Source: Lachnospiraceae bacterium (GTDB taxonomy: Bacteria > Bacillota > Clostridia > Lachnospirales > Lachnospiraceae). Taken from it: a stretch of DNA of 64,000 bases. Made by a program: the position numbers and the translations under genes. The notes under the pieces were generated by a model, which did no database searches, was not told where the DNA came from, and saw only the letters and a program-made list of their open reading frames with translations. Location: NCBI GenBank assembly GCA_024403275.1, contig JAKSSD010000004.1:1-64000 (forward strand), read 5' to 3'. Below, one piece after another: positions 17,662 through 26,870 of this stretch (its first letter is position 1; every line of letters starts with the position of its first letter).

Positions 17662-18132
17662 ATGGGAAAACACGAGAATTATGAAGTTATGACCCGTGAT
17701 CTTATTCTTCCAATTCTGGAGGAAAACAATGTAGAACTTTATGATATCGATTTCGAGAAAGAAGGAAGTGACTGGTATCTTAGAGTCTATATTGATAAAG
17801 AGGGCGGAGTTGACATCGATGACTGTGTGAATGTTTCCAGGGCCTTTAACAAAATTCTTGATGAGAAGGATTACATTGAAGAAGTATATATTTTCGAGGT
17901 ATCTTCTCCAGGACTTGGAAGACAGTTGAAGAAAGATGTACATTTTGAAAAATCAATAGGCGAGTCGGTGGATTTGAAGACTTATAAGCCTATAGATAAG
18001 TGTAAAGAATTTACAGGAATTCTAAAAAGCTTTGATGCGAATTCAATTACATTGTCAATCAATGATGAAGATAAAGTATTTATAAGAAAAGAAGTAGCAA
18101 GTGTAAAATTAACATTAACATTGGATATTTAG
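17662..18132 (+). CDS. rimP: Ribosome maturation factor RimP
   Basis: Needed for 30S subunit maturation. 156 residues with the two-domain RimP layout: an N-terminal alpha/beta domain containing YDIDFEKEGSDWYLRVYID and the DDCVNVSRAFNKILDEKD stretch, the SSPGLGRQL motif near 84-92, and an Sm-like C-terminal barrel. AAGGGAG ribosome binding site. First gene of the rimP-nusA-ylxR-ylxQ-infB-rbfA-nrnA operon; nusA follows after 16 nt. Confidence 0.96.
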   Translation: MGKHENYEVMTRDLILPILEENNVELYDIDFEKEGSDWYLRVYIDKEGGVDIDDCVNVSRAFNKILDEKDYIEEVYIFEVSSPGLGRQLKKDVHFEKSIGESVDLKTYKPIDKCKEFTGILKSFDANSITLSINDEDKVFIRKEVASVKLTLTLDI

Positions 18133-18148
18133 TTAGGAGGTAATAAAA

Positions 18149-19321
18149 ATGGCAAAGGATAACAAGGTGAAGGACAGCGAAGAGTTAATTAAAGCTATCG
18201 CGGAACTTGAAAAGGAGAAGGAGATTAGCGCAGATACATTATTTGAAGCTATCGAGAACTCATTAAAGAAGGCAGCAAAGGAACATTTTGGTAATGATGA
18301 GAACTGTGTAGTTGAAATCGACAGAACTACAGGTGAGTATCATTTATACCAAGAGAAGACTGTTGTTGAAACAAAGGAAGAGGTAACAGATCCTGTAACT
18401 ATGGTTGCACTTGAAGATGCTGTTTTAGTTGCTAAGAAAGCTCAGGTTGGTGATGTAGTAAGATTTGAACTTCAGTCAAAGGAATTTGGTCGTATTGCAA
18501 CACAGCACGCTAAGAGTGTTATCTTACAGAAGATCAGAGAAGAAGAAAGAAATGTAGTATATGATCAGTACTACTCAAAGCAGAACAATATTGTTGTAGG
18601 TGTTGTTCAGAGATACAACGGAAAGAATATTTCAATTAACCTTGGTAAGGCTGATGCAATTCTTAGCGAAGCAGAGCAGGTTAAGGGAGAGCATTTCCGT
18701 CCTACAGACAGAATTAAGGTTTATATCACAGAAGTTAAAAATACACCAAAGGGACCAAGAATTACAGTTTCTCGTACACATCCAGGATTTGTTAAGAGAC
18801 TTTTCGAAGCAGAAGTTTCTGAAATCAAGGAAGGTGTAGTTGAAATTAAGAGCATCGCAAGAGAACCAGGTAGCCGTACAAAGATGGCAGTTTGGTCAAA
18901 TGATGACAATGTAGATCCAGTAGGTGCATGCGTAGGTATCAATGGTGTCAGAGTTAATGCTATCGTTGATGAACTTGGTGGAGAAAAGATTGATATTATT
19001 AACTGGAGCGATGACGCAAACGTTCTTATTCAGAATGCTTTATCACCAGCTCAGGTTATCGCTGTAGCTGTAGCTGAAGAAGATCCTAAGAGCAAAGAGG
19101 CAATGGTAATTGTTCCAGACACACAGTTATCACTTGCTATTGGTAAGGAAGGTCAGAATGCCCGCCTTGCTGCAAAGCTTACAGGCTTTAAGATTGATAT
19201 CAAGTCTGAATCACAGGCAAGAGAAGCATTTGGTTTCTCTACAGATACAGATGAGTATGAATATGATGAGAACGAGTATACAGAAGAGATTGATGAGGTT
19301 GTAGAAAACGATGCAGAATAA
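18149..19321 (+). CDS. nusA: Transcription termination/antitermination factor NusA
   Basis: Binds RNA polymerase and controls pausing, termination and antitermination. Domains in order: the polymerase-binding N-terminal domain (1 to about 125), S1 (about 135-200, with VGVVQRYNGKNISINLGK), KH1 (about 230-300) and KH2 (about 305-345, ending SLAIGKEGQNARLAAKL), then a short acidic tail. At 390 residues it lacks the C-terminal acidic repeats of the enterobacterial protein, which is normal for Firmicutes. GGAGG ribosome binding site. Overlaps ylxR by 11 nt. Confidence 0.97.
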   Translation: MAKDNKVKDSEELIKAIAELEKEKEISADTLFEAIENSLKKAAKEHFGNDENCVVEIDRTTGEYHLYQEKTVVETKEEVTDPVTMVALEDAVLVAKKAQVGDVVRFELQSKEFGRIATQHAKSVILQKIREEERNVVYDQYYSKQNNIVVGVVQRYNGKNISINLGKADAILSEAEQVKGEHFRPTDRIKVYITEVKNTPKGPRITVSRTHPGFVKRLFEAEVSEIKEGVVEIKSIAREPGSRTKMAVWSNDDNVDPVGACVGINGVRVNAIVDELGGEKIDIINWSDDANVLIQNALSPAQVIAVAVAEEDPKSKEAMVIVPDTQLSLAIGKEGQNARLAAKLTGFKIDIKSESQAREAFGFSTDTDEYEYDENEYTEEIDEVVENDAE

Positions 19322-19583
19322 GAGAGTTCCGCTTCGTACATGTATATCATGCCGAGAGAGTAAGGACAAAAGAGAATTAGTAAGAATAGTCAAAACTCCA
19401 ACTGGAGAGATTTTAGTTGATTCAACCGGCAAGCTTAATGGACGAGGAGCTTACGTTTGCAACAATCCTGATTGCTTTGAAAAGTTAAAGAAAAATCATG
19501 GACTTGAAAGAGCATTTAAGGAAAATGTTTCTCTTGATTTTTTGGATGATGCTATAAAGGAGTTATTTGGTGAAAACAAATAA
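19311..19583 (+). CDS. ylxR: YlxR/DUF448 protein (RnpM-like RNA-binding protein)
   Basis: Small basic protein of 90 residues with the DUF448 signature RTCISCRESKDKRELVRIVK and GRGAYVCNNPDCFEK. The family is encoded between nusA and infB in most Firmicutes; Bacillus members have been linked to RNase P (RnpM). The ATG lies inside the 3' end of nusA and so is translationally coupled to it. Overlaps ylxQ by 14 nt. Confidence 0.95.
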   Translation: MQNKRVPLRTCISCRESKDKRELVRIVKTPTGEILVDSTGKLNGRGAYVCNNPDCFEKLKKNHGLERAFKENVSLDFLDDAIKELFGENK

Positions 19584-19902
19584 GATTTTATCCCTCCTTG
19601 GGCTTGCCAAGAAAGCAGGCAAACTTAAGAGTGGTGAGTTCTGTGTAGAAACAGAAATAAAAAAAGGAAGAGCCCTATTAGTAATAGTAGCTGAGGATTC
19701 TTCAGATAATACTAAGAAAAAATATAAGGATATGTGTACTTACAGAAATGTACCAATGTACTATTACTCAACCAAAGATGAGTTAGGGCATTTCACAGGA
19801 GCAGAACACAGATCAGCAGTGGTTCTCCTTGATGAGGGATTTACCAAAGCATTAGTTAAAGAATTAGAGAATAATCAATCGAATTCGGAGGTAGTTGAAT
19901 GA
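19570..19902 (+). CDS. ylxQ: L7Ae-family ribosome-associated RNA-binding protein
   Basis: 110-residue L7Ae/L30e-fold protein expected to bind kink-turn RNA; YlxQ family of the nusA-infB operon. Visible motifs: SLLGLAKKAGKLKSGEF at the start, VIVAEDSSDNTKKKY in the middle and KDELGHFTGAEHRSAVVLLD near the end. The GTG at 19570 is preferred over the TTG at 19567, because AAGGAG (19557-19562) then sits 7 nt upstream. Both its start and its stop overlap neighbouring genes (ylxR, infB). Confidence 0.92.
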   Translation: MKTNKILSLLGLAKKAGKLKSGEFCVETEIKKGRALLVIVAEDSSDNTKKKYKDMCTYRNVPMYYYSTKDELGHFTGAEHRSAVVLLDEGFTKALVKELENNQSNSEVVE

Positions 19903-22877
19903 AGATTAGCGATTTAAGTAAAGAAATAGGAATATCAAATAAAGAGATTATTTCATTTGTAAATGAAAAAGGAATAGAATGCAAAGGCGCTACCAAGAAT
20001 TTGTCAGATGAAGAAACAGATATGGTAAAGAAGGCATTTGCTAAAAAAGATGCTCCAAAGCCTGAAAAGGCAGAGAAGCCAGTAGAAGAAAAGAAGGAAG
20101 AAAGTAAGCCAGTAGTTGAAAAGAAGGCAGAAGTTAGCGAAGTAGCTGATGATAAGAAGGATTCAAAAAAGGAAGATCCTTCAAAGAAGGGAATGAAGTT
20201 TAACTTCAAGATTAACCCTCAGTTTGTAAGTAATACAAATCAGACACAGAAGCGCCCTAATCAGCCACAGAACAACAATAACAACAGAAATGGTCAAAAG
20301 CCTGCTTCAAGTCCTGTAGTAACAAGACTTATCAAGCCTACTACACCTCCTTCACAGGCACCATCTGTTAATATTGTATCTTCACAGAAACAGCAAACAA
20401 AGGCTCAGACAAAGCCAGTTGAGCCAGTAAAAGAAGTAGTTTCTGAGCCAGAAGTTAAAGTGGCAGAGCCAGTAGCAGTAAAAGAGCCAGTTAAGGTTAA
20501 TAAGCCTGCTAATAATGAAAACAATCACGAAAGACCTCAGAGAGATAATAATCGTGAGGGTGGATTTAACCGTGAGAACAGAAATCGCGACAATAATCGC
20601 GAGGGTGGATATAACCGCGATAATAGAAATCGTGACAACCGCGACAACAATCGAGATAATAACCGCGATAACAACCGTGGACAGTTTAATCGCGAGGGTG
20701 GATTTAATCGTGATAATAACCGTGATGGCGGATATAATCGCGATAATAGAAACAGAGATAACAACCGAGATGGTGGTAATTTCAAGAGATTTAATAACAA
20801 TGGCGGATTTGGCCAGGGTGGTTTTGACAAGGATAAGGATGAAGAGAAGAGCAACAACAGATTTGCAAAGAAACCTTCTCAGAAATTCGATTCATCTTCT
20901 CAGGGACCAAGTGTTGATAAGAGAAAAGATGATACTAAGAGAAGAACTTCTCAGGAAAAGGATAAGAAGAAAAACAGCTACGATGACAAGTATGAAGACG
21001 GCATGGGTCAGAAGGGCAAGACAAGCAACAAGGCTGGTGCTTTCATAAAGCCAGAGAAGAAGGTTGAGACTGTAGAGGAAGATATCAAGGTATTGGTACT
21101 TCCAGAAGTTCTTACAATCAGAGAGCTTGCTGATAAGATGAAACTTCAGCCAAGTTCAATCGTAAAGAAGCTTTTCCTTGCAGGTGAAATCGTTACTGTT
21201 AATACAGAAATCAGCTATGAAAAGGCTGAAGAAATCGCAATGGAATATGAGATTCTTTGCGAGAAGGAAGAGAAGGTTGATGTAATCGAAGAACTTCTTA
21301 AGGAAGAAGATGAAGCAGAAGAGAAGCTTATTGAGAGACCTCCTGTAATCTGTGTTATGGGACACGTTGACCATGGTAAAACTTCACTTCTTGATGCAAT
21401 CAGAAATACACATGTTATTGATCGTGAAGCAGGTGGTATCACACAGCACATCGGTGCTTATCAGGTTACTATTGACGATAAGCCAATTACATTCCTTGAT
21501 ACACCAGGTCATGAGGCCTTCACTGCAATGCGTATGAGAGGTGCAACAAGTACAGATATCGCCGTACTCGTAGTAGCTGCTGATGATGGTGTTATGCCAC
21601 AGACAGTAGAAGCTATCAGCCATGCAAAGGCTGCAGGTGTTCCAATTATTGTTGCAGTAAACAAAGTAGATAAGATTGGATATGATTTTGAGGATAAGTC
21701 AAAGGATATGACATTCTATCCACAGATTACTCAGCTTATGACAGAATTATCAACAGATCATGGTATTAACCCTGAAGCATGGGGCGGCGAAACAATCTTC
21801 GTTCCAGTATCAGCTAAGAAGGGACTTGGTATTGATGATCTCCTTGAAAATATTCTTATTTCAGCTGAAATTCTTGAACTTAAATCTAATCCAGATCGTA
21901 AGGCAAGAGGTCTTGTAATCGAAGCTAAGCTTGATAAGGGACGTGGACCTGTAGCTACTGTTTTGGTACAGAAGGGTACTCTCAAGGTTGGTGACTTTAT
22001 TTCAGCTGGTGAAGCTCATGGTAAGGTTCGTGCCATGATAAATGACAAGAAGGAGAGTGTAAAGGTAGCTACACCTTCAACTCCAGTAGAGATTCTTGGT
22101 CTTAACCAGGCTCCAAGTGCTGGTGATGTATTTATCGCCCATGAGAACGATAAGGAAGCTAAGCATTTCGCTGATACATTTATCGCAGAGCATAAGATTA
22201 AGAAGATTGAAGATACAAAGAGCAAGATGAGTCTTGATGATGTATATAACAAGATTAAGGAAGATAACCTTAAGAGTCTTAACATTATTGTTAAGGCCGA
22301 TGTACAGGGTTCAGTAGAAGCCGTTAGACAGAGTCTTGAGAAGATTTCAAATGAGGAAGTTGTTGTTAAGGTTATTCATGGTGGTGTAGGTGCTATCAAT
22401 GAATCTGACGTTACACTTGCATCTGCTTCTGCAGCTATTATCATTGGTTTCAATGTACGTATTGATAATCAGGCTAAGGATACAGCAGATCATGAAGGCG
22501 TAGATGTAAGACTTTACAACGTAATTTACCAGGCAATTGAGGATGTTGAAGCAGCCATGAAGGGTATGCTTGATCCAGTATTTGAAGAGAAGGTTATTGG
22601 TCACTGTGAAGTTAGACAGACATTCAAGGCAAATGCTATTGGTACAATTGCTGGTTCATATGTACTTGATGGTATTGTTAAACGTGGTTGTCTTGTAAGA
22701 ATTACAAGAGAGGGTGAGCTTATCCACGAAGGCAAGCTTGCATCACTCAAGAGATTTAAGGATGATGTTAAGGAAGTTAAGACAGGATTCGAATGTGGTC
22801 TTGTATTTGAAGGATTTAACGGAATTCAGGAATTTGACCAGGTTGAAGCATACGAAATGGTTGAGGTACCAAGATAA
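19899..22877 (+). CDS. infB: Translation initiation factor IF-2
   Basis: GTPase that delivers initiator tRNA to the 30S subunit and drives subunit joining. Layout of the 992 residues: IF2_N (1-50), a Lys/Pro-rich linker, an Asn/Arg/Asp/Gly repeat tract (about 207-310), a basic stretch, a second IF2_N (about 397-450), the G domain from about 485 ([26 protein letters not shown]), then domains II, III and C2. All G motifs are intact. The N-terminal repeat tract is unusually long and regular, and its arginines use CGN codons whereas the rest of the window prefers AGA. Overlaps ylxQ by 4 nt and rbfA by 1 nt. Confidence 0.97.
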   Translation: MKISDLSKEIGISNKEIISFVNEKGIECKGATKNLSDEETDMVKKAFAKKDAPKPEKAEKPVEEKKEESKPVVEKKAEVSEVADDKKDSKKEDPSKKGMKFNFKINPQFVSNTNQTQKRPNQPQNNNNNRNGQKPASSPVVTRLIKPTTPPSQAPSVNIVSSQKQQTKAQTKPVEPVKEVVSEPEVKVAEPVAVKEPVKVNKPANNENNHERPQRDNNREGGFNRENRNRDNNREGGYNRDNRNRDNRDNNRDNNRDNNRGQFNREGGFNRDNNRDGGYNRDNRNRDNNRDGGNFKRFNNNGGFGQGGFDKDKDEEKSNNRFAKKPSQKFDSSSQGPSVDKRKDDTKRRTSQEKDKKKNSYDDKYEDGMGQKGKTSNKAGAFIKPEKKVETVEEDIKVLVLPEVLTIRELADKMKLQPSSIVKKLFLAGEIVTVNTEISYEKAEEIAMEYEILCEKEEKVDVIEELLKEEDEAEEKLIERPPVICVMGHVDHGKTSLLDAIRNTHVIDREAGGITQHIGAYQVTIDDKPITFLDTPGHEAFTAMRMRGATSTDIAVLVVAADDGVMPQTVEAISHAKAAGVPIIVAVNKVDKIGYDFEDKSKDMTFYPQITQLMTELSTDHGINPEAWGGETIFVPVSAKKGLGIDDLLENILISAEILELKSNPDRKARGLVIEAKLDKGRGPVATVLVQKGTLKVGDFISAGEAHGKVRAMINDKKESVKVATPSTPVEILGLNQAPSAGDVFIAHENDKEAKHFADTFIAEHKIKKIEDTKSKMSLDDVYNKIKEDNLKSLNIIVKADVQGSVEAVRQSLEKISNEEVVVKVIHGGVGAINESDVTLASASAAIIIGFNVRIDNQAKDTADHEGVDVRLYNVIYQAIEDVEAAMKGMLDPVFEEKVIGHCEVRQTFKANAIGTIAGSYVLDGIVKRGCLVRITREGELIHEGKLASLKRFKDDVKEVKTGFECGLVFEGFNGIQEFDQVEAYEMVEVPR
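20536..20790 (+). repeat. Degenerate in-frame repeat in infB (Asn-Asn-Arg-Asp/Glu-Gly-Gly units)
   Basis: Roughly 7-13-residue units built on DNNREGG(F/Y)NRDNRNR repeat with small changes. At the DNA level the units alternate GATAAT/GACAAC with CGTGAT/CGCGAT/CGAGAT, so the tract is a coding tandem repeat. Both a second plus frame and a minus frame stay open through it as a by-product. Confidence 0.8.
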
Positions 22878-23284
22878 TGAGAAAAGGAAGTATCAAGAAC
22901 GTCAGAATTAATTCTGAGGTTTTGAAGGAATTATCTCAGATAATTTCATTTGAAGTGAAGGATCCACGTATCAATCCATTTACATCAATAATGGATGTAT
23001 ATGTAGCTCCAGATCTTAAAACATGTAAAGTATATTTCTCAGTTATGGGAACAAAAGAAGAAAAAGAAAATACTCTGGCGGGATTAAATTCCGCCAAGGG
23101 TATGATCAGATCGCTTCTTGCTAAGAGAATTAATTTGAGAAATACACCAGAGCTTACATTTGTTCTGGATGAGTCTTTAGAAAAGGGAATGGAAATGATG
23201 AAGCTCATTGATGAGGTAAATGCACCTCTTCATGAGAGAGAAGCTCTTGAAAAAGAGAATGAGTCTAAAGAAAGTGAAGAATAA
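22877..23284 (+). CDS. rbfA: 30S ribosome-binding factor A
   Basis: Cold-shock-linked 30S maturation factor, 135 residues with the KH-like fold: RINSEVLKELSQIISFEVKDPRI at the start (split by length), CKVYFSVMG in the second strand and LRNTPELTFVLDESLEKGMEM near the end. A Glu/Lys-rich tail follows. The start codon overlaps the infB stop and its stop overlaps the nrnA start (TAATG), so translation is coupled through the three genes. Confidence 0.96.
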   Translation: MRKGSIKNVRINSEVLKELSQIISFEVKDPRINPFTSIMDVYVAPDLKTCKVYFSVMGTKEEKENTLAGLNSAKGMIRSLLAKRINLRNTPELTFVLDESLEKGMEMMKLIDEVNAPLHEREALEKENESKESEE

Positions 23285-24231
23285 TGAACATTATTGAAGA
23301 AGTAAAAGATTACAATTCAATAGCGGTATCAGGACATATTAAGCCTGACGGAGATTCCATTGGATCTTGCATTGCAATGACGCTTTACTTACGAAAGGTA
23401 TTTCCAGACAAGGATATTAGATTATTCCTTGAAGAGGTACCAGAGTGCTTCAAAGGCATTGAAGGAATTGACAATGTGGATTCAAGCTTTGCAGGATTAG
23501 AGCCTGAGGTTTATATTCTTATAGATGCTACTCCTGATAGAATGGGAGCGGGTGAGAAATTATATAATTCCGCCAAAAAGAGAATTAATATTGATCATCA
23601 TATAAGCAATGCAGATGGAAGCGGAGATGTTAATTATATTGATCCAAAAGCGTCCTCTGCTGCAGAGCTTGTATTTAGACTCATAGACAAAGAGCGCCTT
23701 GATAAGGTAATCGCCAGCTGGATTTATATAGGAATAGTTCACGATACAGGAATCTTTAAATTCCCTTCAACTTCTCCTGATACAATGAGAGCGGTAGTAA
23801 GACTTATGGAGGAGGGGCTTGATTGTCAGTTCCTTATTGATAAGACTTTTTATGAGAAAACATACGCACAGAATATTGCATGTGCCAAAATAGTTGAAAA
23901 ATCAAAACTTTATCTTAAGGATAAGGTCATCCTTGGAGCAATTTCTCTTAGGGAAATGATTGACCAGAATATAACCAAGAATGATTTTGATGGAGTTATA
24001 AATCAGTTAAGAATTACTGAGGGTACAGAAGTAGCAATTTTTATGTATCCAATCAATGATGTGACTATGAAAGTAAGCCTTCGTTCAAAGAGAAAAGTTG
24101 ATGTTGCTGAAATCTGTCAGCAGTTTGGTGGTGGCGGACATATAAGAGCTGCAGGATATTACAGAAAAGGTACTATCGATGAGATAACTAATGAACTCCT
24201 TGAAATTCTTTCTACGAAGGATATGGATTGA
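23284..24231 (+). CDS. nrnA: Bifunctional oligoribonuclease / pAp phosphatase NrnA
   Basis: Degrades 2-5-nt RNA and dephosphorylates 3'-phosphoadenosine 5'-phosphate. Complete DHH/DHHA1 protein of 315 residues: SGHIKPDGDSIGS (Asp22 and Asp24 as metal ligands), the DHH triad near 104-106 in NIDHHISN, and GGGGHIRAAG near 280. It normally follows rbfA in clostridia. Here ribF comes directly after it with no truB between. It may also clear pGpG left by c-di-GMP breakdown, relevant to the c-di-GMP enzymes nearby; that is inference. Confidence 0.95.
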   Translation: MNIIEEVKDYNSIAVSGHIKPDGDSIGSCIAMTLYLRKVFPDKDIRLFLEEVPECFKGIEGIDNVDSSFAGLEPEVYILIDATPDRMGAGEKLYNSAKKRINIDHHISNADGSGDVNYIDPKASSAAELVFRLIDKERLDKVIASWIYIGIVHDTGIFKFPSTSPDTMRAVVRLMEEGLDCQFLIDKTFYEKTYAQNIACAKIVEKSKLYLKDKVILGAISLREMIDQNITKNDFDGVINQLRITEGTEVAIFMYPINDVTMKVSLRSKRKVDVAEICQQFGGGGHIRAAGYYRKGTIDEITNELLEILSTKDMD

Positions 24232-24233
24232 TT

Positions 24234-25160
24234 ATGAATGCATTTAAGGAAATTCCAAAGTTTAAAGAGGGAACCTGTGTAACTATCGGAAAATTTGATG
24301 GAGTGCATTTAGGACATGTATCTTTGCTTGAAGAACTTGTCTTGGCGGCTGAACTTAATCAGATGGAATCGGTAGTTTTCACATTTGATCCTTATCCTGA
24401 AGAATTCTTTAAGGGTGAGGAAATTTTAAAGATAAATACAAAGGGTGAGATTATTTCACAAATGGATGAAATAGGCGTGGATAATCTTATTCGAGTTAAA
24501 TTTGATGAAAAATTTTCGCAATATGATCCAACAAAATTCATAAAAGATGTGTTAGTTGGAAAATTATGTGCTAAAATGATTTTATGTGGGCCCGATGTGT
24601 CTTTTGGTAAAGATGGCAGCGGGAACTTGGAATTACTGATGAGTCTTCAGGATAAATATGGATACGAAGTGGTAGAGGTTGAAAAGGAAATCTATCAGGG
24701 AAACGCAATATCATCTTCAAGAATTAGTAAAGCCATTGAAGAGGGGAAAATGGAAGATGCCAATGAAATGCTTGGCTATGACTACTATCTGTATGGACCA
24801 GTAGTTACAGGTCAGGGATTAGGGCATACATATGATATTCCAACTGTGAATATTAATCCTACAAAGGGAAGAATAATTCCTGCCAAGGGGGTATATTTTA
24901 CAATAGTTGAGGTTGATGATAAGGAATATCAGGCAGTGACAAATGTTGGTGTAAGGCCAACAGTTTCGGATGAGAATACCATTAATATTGAAAGCCACAT
25001 TCTAAATTGTGAGGATGGGGCAGATTTTTATGGAAAGCGAATTAGAGTATATTTTCTTCACCATTCGCGTGGAGAGATGAGATTTGAAACAAGTGATATT
25101 TTATTTAAACAAATAAAAAAAGACGTAGATGATGCTTTACGTTTTTTTGAGAGTGTCTAG
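24234..25160 (+). CDS. ribF: Bifunctional riboflavin kinase / FMN adenylyltransferase
   Basis: Converts riboflavin to FMN and FMN to FAD. The N-terminal adenylyltransferase domain (1 to about 185) has TIGKFDGVHLGH with the HxGH nucleotide motif, and SSSRISKAIEEGK near its end; the C-terminal kinase domain contains the PTVN motif near 202-205 and ends with a helix. The ATG at 24234 is chosen over the TTG at 24228, with TGGA close upstream and AAGGA slightly further. Two nt after nrnA. Length 308 is normal. Confidence 0.94.
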   Translation: MNAFKEIPKFKEGTCVTIGKFDGVHLGHVSLLEELVLAAELNQMESVVFTFDPYPEEFFKGEEILKINTKGEIISQMDEIGVDNLIRVKFDEKFSQYDPTKFIKDVLVGKLCAKMILCGPDVSFGKDGSGNLELLMSLQDKYGYEVVEVEKEIYQGNAISSSRISKAIEEGKMEDANEMLGYDYYLYGPVVTGQGLGHTYDIPTVNINPTKGRIIPAKGVYFTIVEVDDKEYQAVTNVGVRPTVSDENTINIESHILNCEDGADFYGKRIRVYFLHHSRGEMRFETSDILFKQIKKDVDDALRFFESV

Positions 25161-25172
25161 GAGGGTACCATT

Positions 25173-26804
25173 ATGTTAGCTGCGCTTCTTACTTTGGCAG
25201 GTGGACTTGGCTTGTTCCTGTTTGGGATGAAGCAGATGAGTGAATCAATTGAAAAGGCTGCTGGTGCAAAATTAAGAAAAATTCTTGAGATTTTTACCAC
25301 AAATAAATTTGCAGGCCTTGCAGTAGGTATGATTTTTACAGGAATTATCCAGTCATCTAGTGCATGTACAGTAATGGTTGTATCTTTTGTTAACTCAGGA
25401 CTTATCAATCTTTATCAGGCTGCCGGAATTATCATGGGTGCCAATATCGGTACAACAATTACTTCCCAGCTCGTTTCTGTTAAGTTATCAGATTATGCTC
25501 CAATATTCTTACTTGTTGGTGCAGTAATGGTAATGTTCTTCAAGAAGCCTGCAGTTAATCGTATTGGTCAGATTATTGTAGCTTTCGGTACACTTTTCCT
25601 TGGTATTTCACTTATGAGCCAGGCAATGGGTGTATTTAAGGAATCACAGCAGGTAATTGATTTATTTGCTTCACTTAGAAATCCATTCCTTGCAGTATTG
25701 CTGGGATTCTTAATAACAGCTATCGTTCAGAGTTCTTCAGTTACTGTAAGTATCTTACTTCTTTTGGCTCAGCAGGGATTGCTTAGTGATTTCAGTATTA
25801 TTATCTTTGTAATTCTTGGTTGTAACATGGGTGCTTGCGTATCAGCATTAATTGCTTCTCTTTCAGGTATGAAGGATGCTAAGCGTGCTGCTATGATTCA
25901 CTTCTTATTCAACCTTGTTGGTACGGTTATCGTATTTATCATAATGCTTATCGTAGGTAAAAACATTGTTGATGGCATTATGTTTATTTCAAAGAACGAC
26001 TGGGGTAGATTCGTTGCTAACAGCCATACACTTATTAAGGTATTCCAGGTTATCATTCTCTTCCCGGTATCCAATCTTCTTGTTAAAGCAACTTACCTTG
26101 TTATTCCAGGTACAGATGAACAGGTTGGTTACAATGATGAATTCAAGCTTCAGTTCATTGGAAACAAGGAAGTATTTAACCCAGCAACTGCTGTAGTTGA
26201 GGCTACTAATGAAATTGAAAGAATGGCAAGTCTTTCTTATGATAACCTTAACAGAGCGGTTAATGCTCTTGTTACACTTGATATGGAAGAGGTTGATCGA
26301 GTTATGGAGGTTGAGAAGAATATTAACTTCTTAAATCAGACCATTACAGACTATCTGGTTAAGCTTACTCAGAGTAACATTCCTATCGAAGACTTGCAGA
26401 GTATCGGTGCTTTGTTCCACGTAGTTAATGATATTGAAAGAATTGGTGATCATGCTACAAATATTGCAGAAACAGCACAGATTAGAAAAGAAAAGAATGT
26501 TGAATTCAGTAAGGAAGCATTTGTTGAATTACAGGAAATGATGGAAGCCATTAACTTGAATCTTCAGTTTGCTATCGAAATGTTTGTTTCAAGAAGTGAA
26601 GAGCATATGGAGCAGGTTAAGGATACAGAAGAGAAGATTGACGTAATGGAAAGAGAATATCAGGCTTCTCATGTTGAAAGACTTACAAGAAATGAATGTA
26701 CTGCTGAAGCAGGAATGCTTTACTCAGATGTTCTCTCAGGTCTTGAAAGAGTTGGTGACCATGCTACCAATATTGCATTTGCTATTATCAATGCAAATAA
26801 ATAA
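25173..26804 (+). CDS. Na+/phosphate symporter with PhoU-like C-terminal domain
   Basis: Inner-membrane Na/Pi cotransporter (NptA/YjbB type), 543 residues. The two inverted repeats of the transport core each carry the QSSS signature (IIQSSSACT near 50-58 and IVQSSSVTV near 190-198), followed by further membrane segments to about 310. Residues from about 345 form a PhoU-like helical bundle with two ERIGDHATNIA-type motifs, the metal-binding signature of PhoU. Uptake or export of phosphate is expected, with control by the PhoU part. GAGG ribosome binding site 12 nt after ribF; a strong terminator follows. Confidence 0.93.
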   Translation: MLAALLTLAGGLGLFLFGMKQMSESIEKAAGAKLRKILEIFTTNKFAGLAVGMIFTGIIQSSSACTVMVVSFVNSGLINLYQAAGIIMGANIGTTITSQLVSVKLSDYAPIFLLVGAVMVMFFKKPAVNRIGQIIVAFGTLFLGISLMSQAMGVFKESQQVIDLFASLRNPFLAVLLGFLITAIVQSSSVTVSILLLLAQQGLLSDFSIIIFVILGCNMGACVSALIASLSGMKDAKRAAMIHFLFNLVGTVIVFIIMLIVGKNIVDGIMFISKNDWGRFVANSHTLIKVFQVIILFPVSNLLVKATYLVIPGTDEQVGYNDEFKLQFIGNKEVFNPATAVVEATNEIERMASLSYDNLNRAVNALVTLDMEEVDRVMEVEKNINFLNQTITDYLVKLTQSNIPIEDLQSIGALFHVVNDIERIGDHATNIAETAQIRKEKNVEFSKEAFVELQEMMEAINLNLQFAIEMFVSRSEEHMEQVKDTEEKIDVMEREYQASHVERLTRNECTAEAGMLYSDVLSGLERVGDHATNIAFAIINANK

Positions 26805-26824
26805 GTGCTAATATAATAAATACT

Positions 26825-26857
26825 AAGCACTTCGCGGATTACTGCGAAGTGCTTTTT
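26825..26857 (+). terminator. Strong intrinsic terminator
   Basis: A perfect 11-bp stem (26825-26835 with 26844-26854), 8-nt loop and T-run. Ends the Na/phosphate symporter transcript, and possibly the whole nusA-infB unit. Confidence 0.92.
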
Positions 26858-26870
26858 AATAGGGGGAATT

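Noticed and set aside
20520..20830. Repeats in infB as a possible CRISPR array
   Set aside because: Units are short, in-frame, variable and contiguous with no spacers; they encode a protein repeat.
20515..21048. Long open frame in another plus frame inside infB
   Set aside because: It is a by-product of the repetitive codons; the peptide is low-complexity Ile/Thr/Arg, has no ribosome binding site, and infB reads through with all IF-2 motifs.
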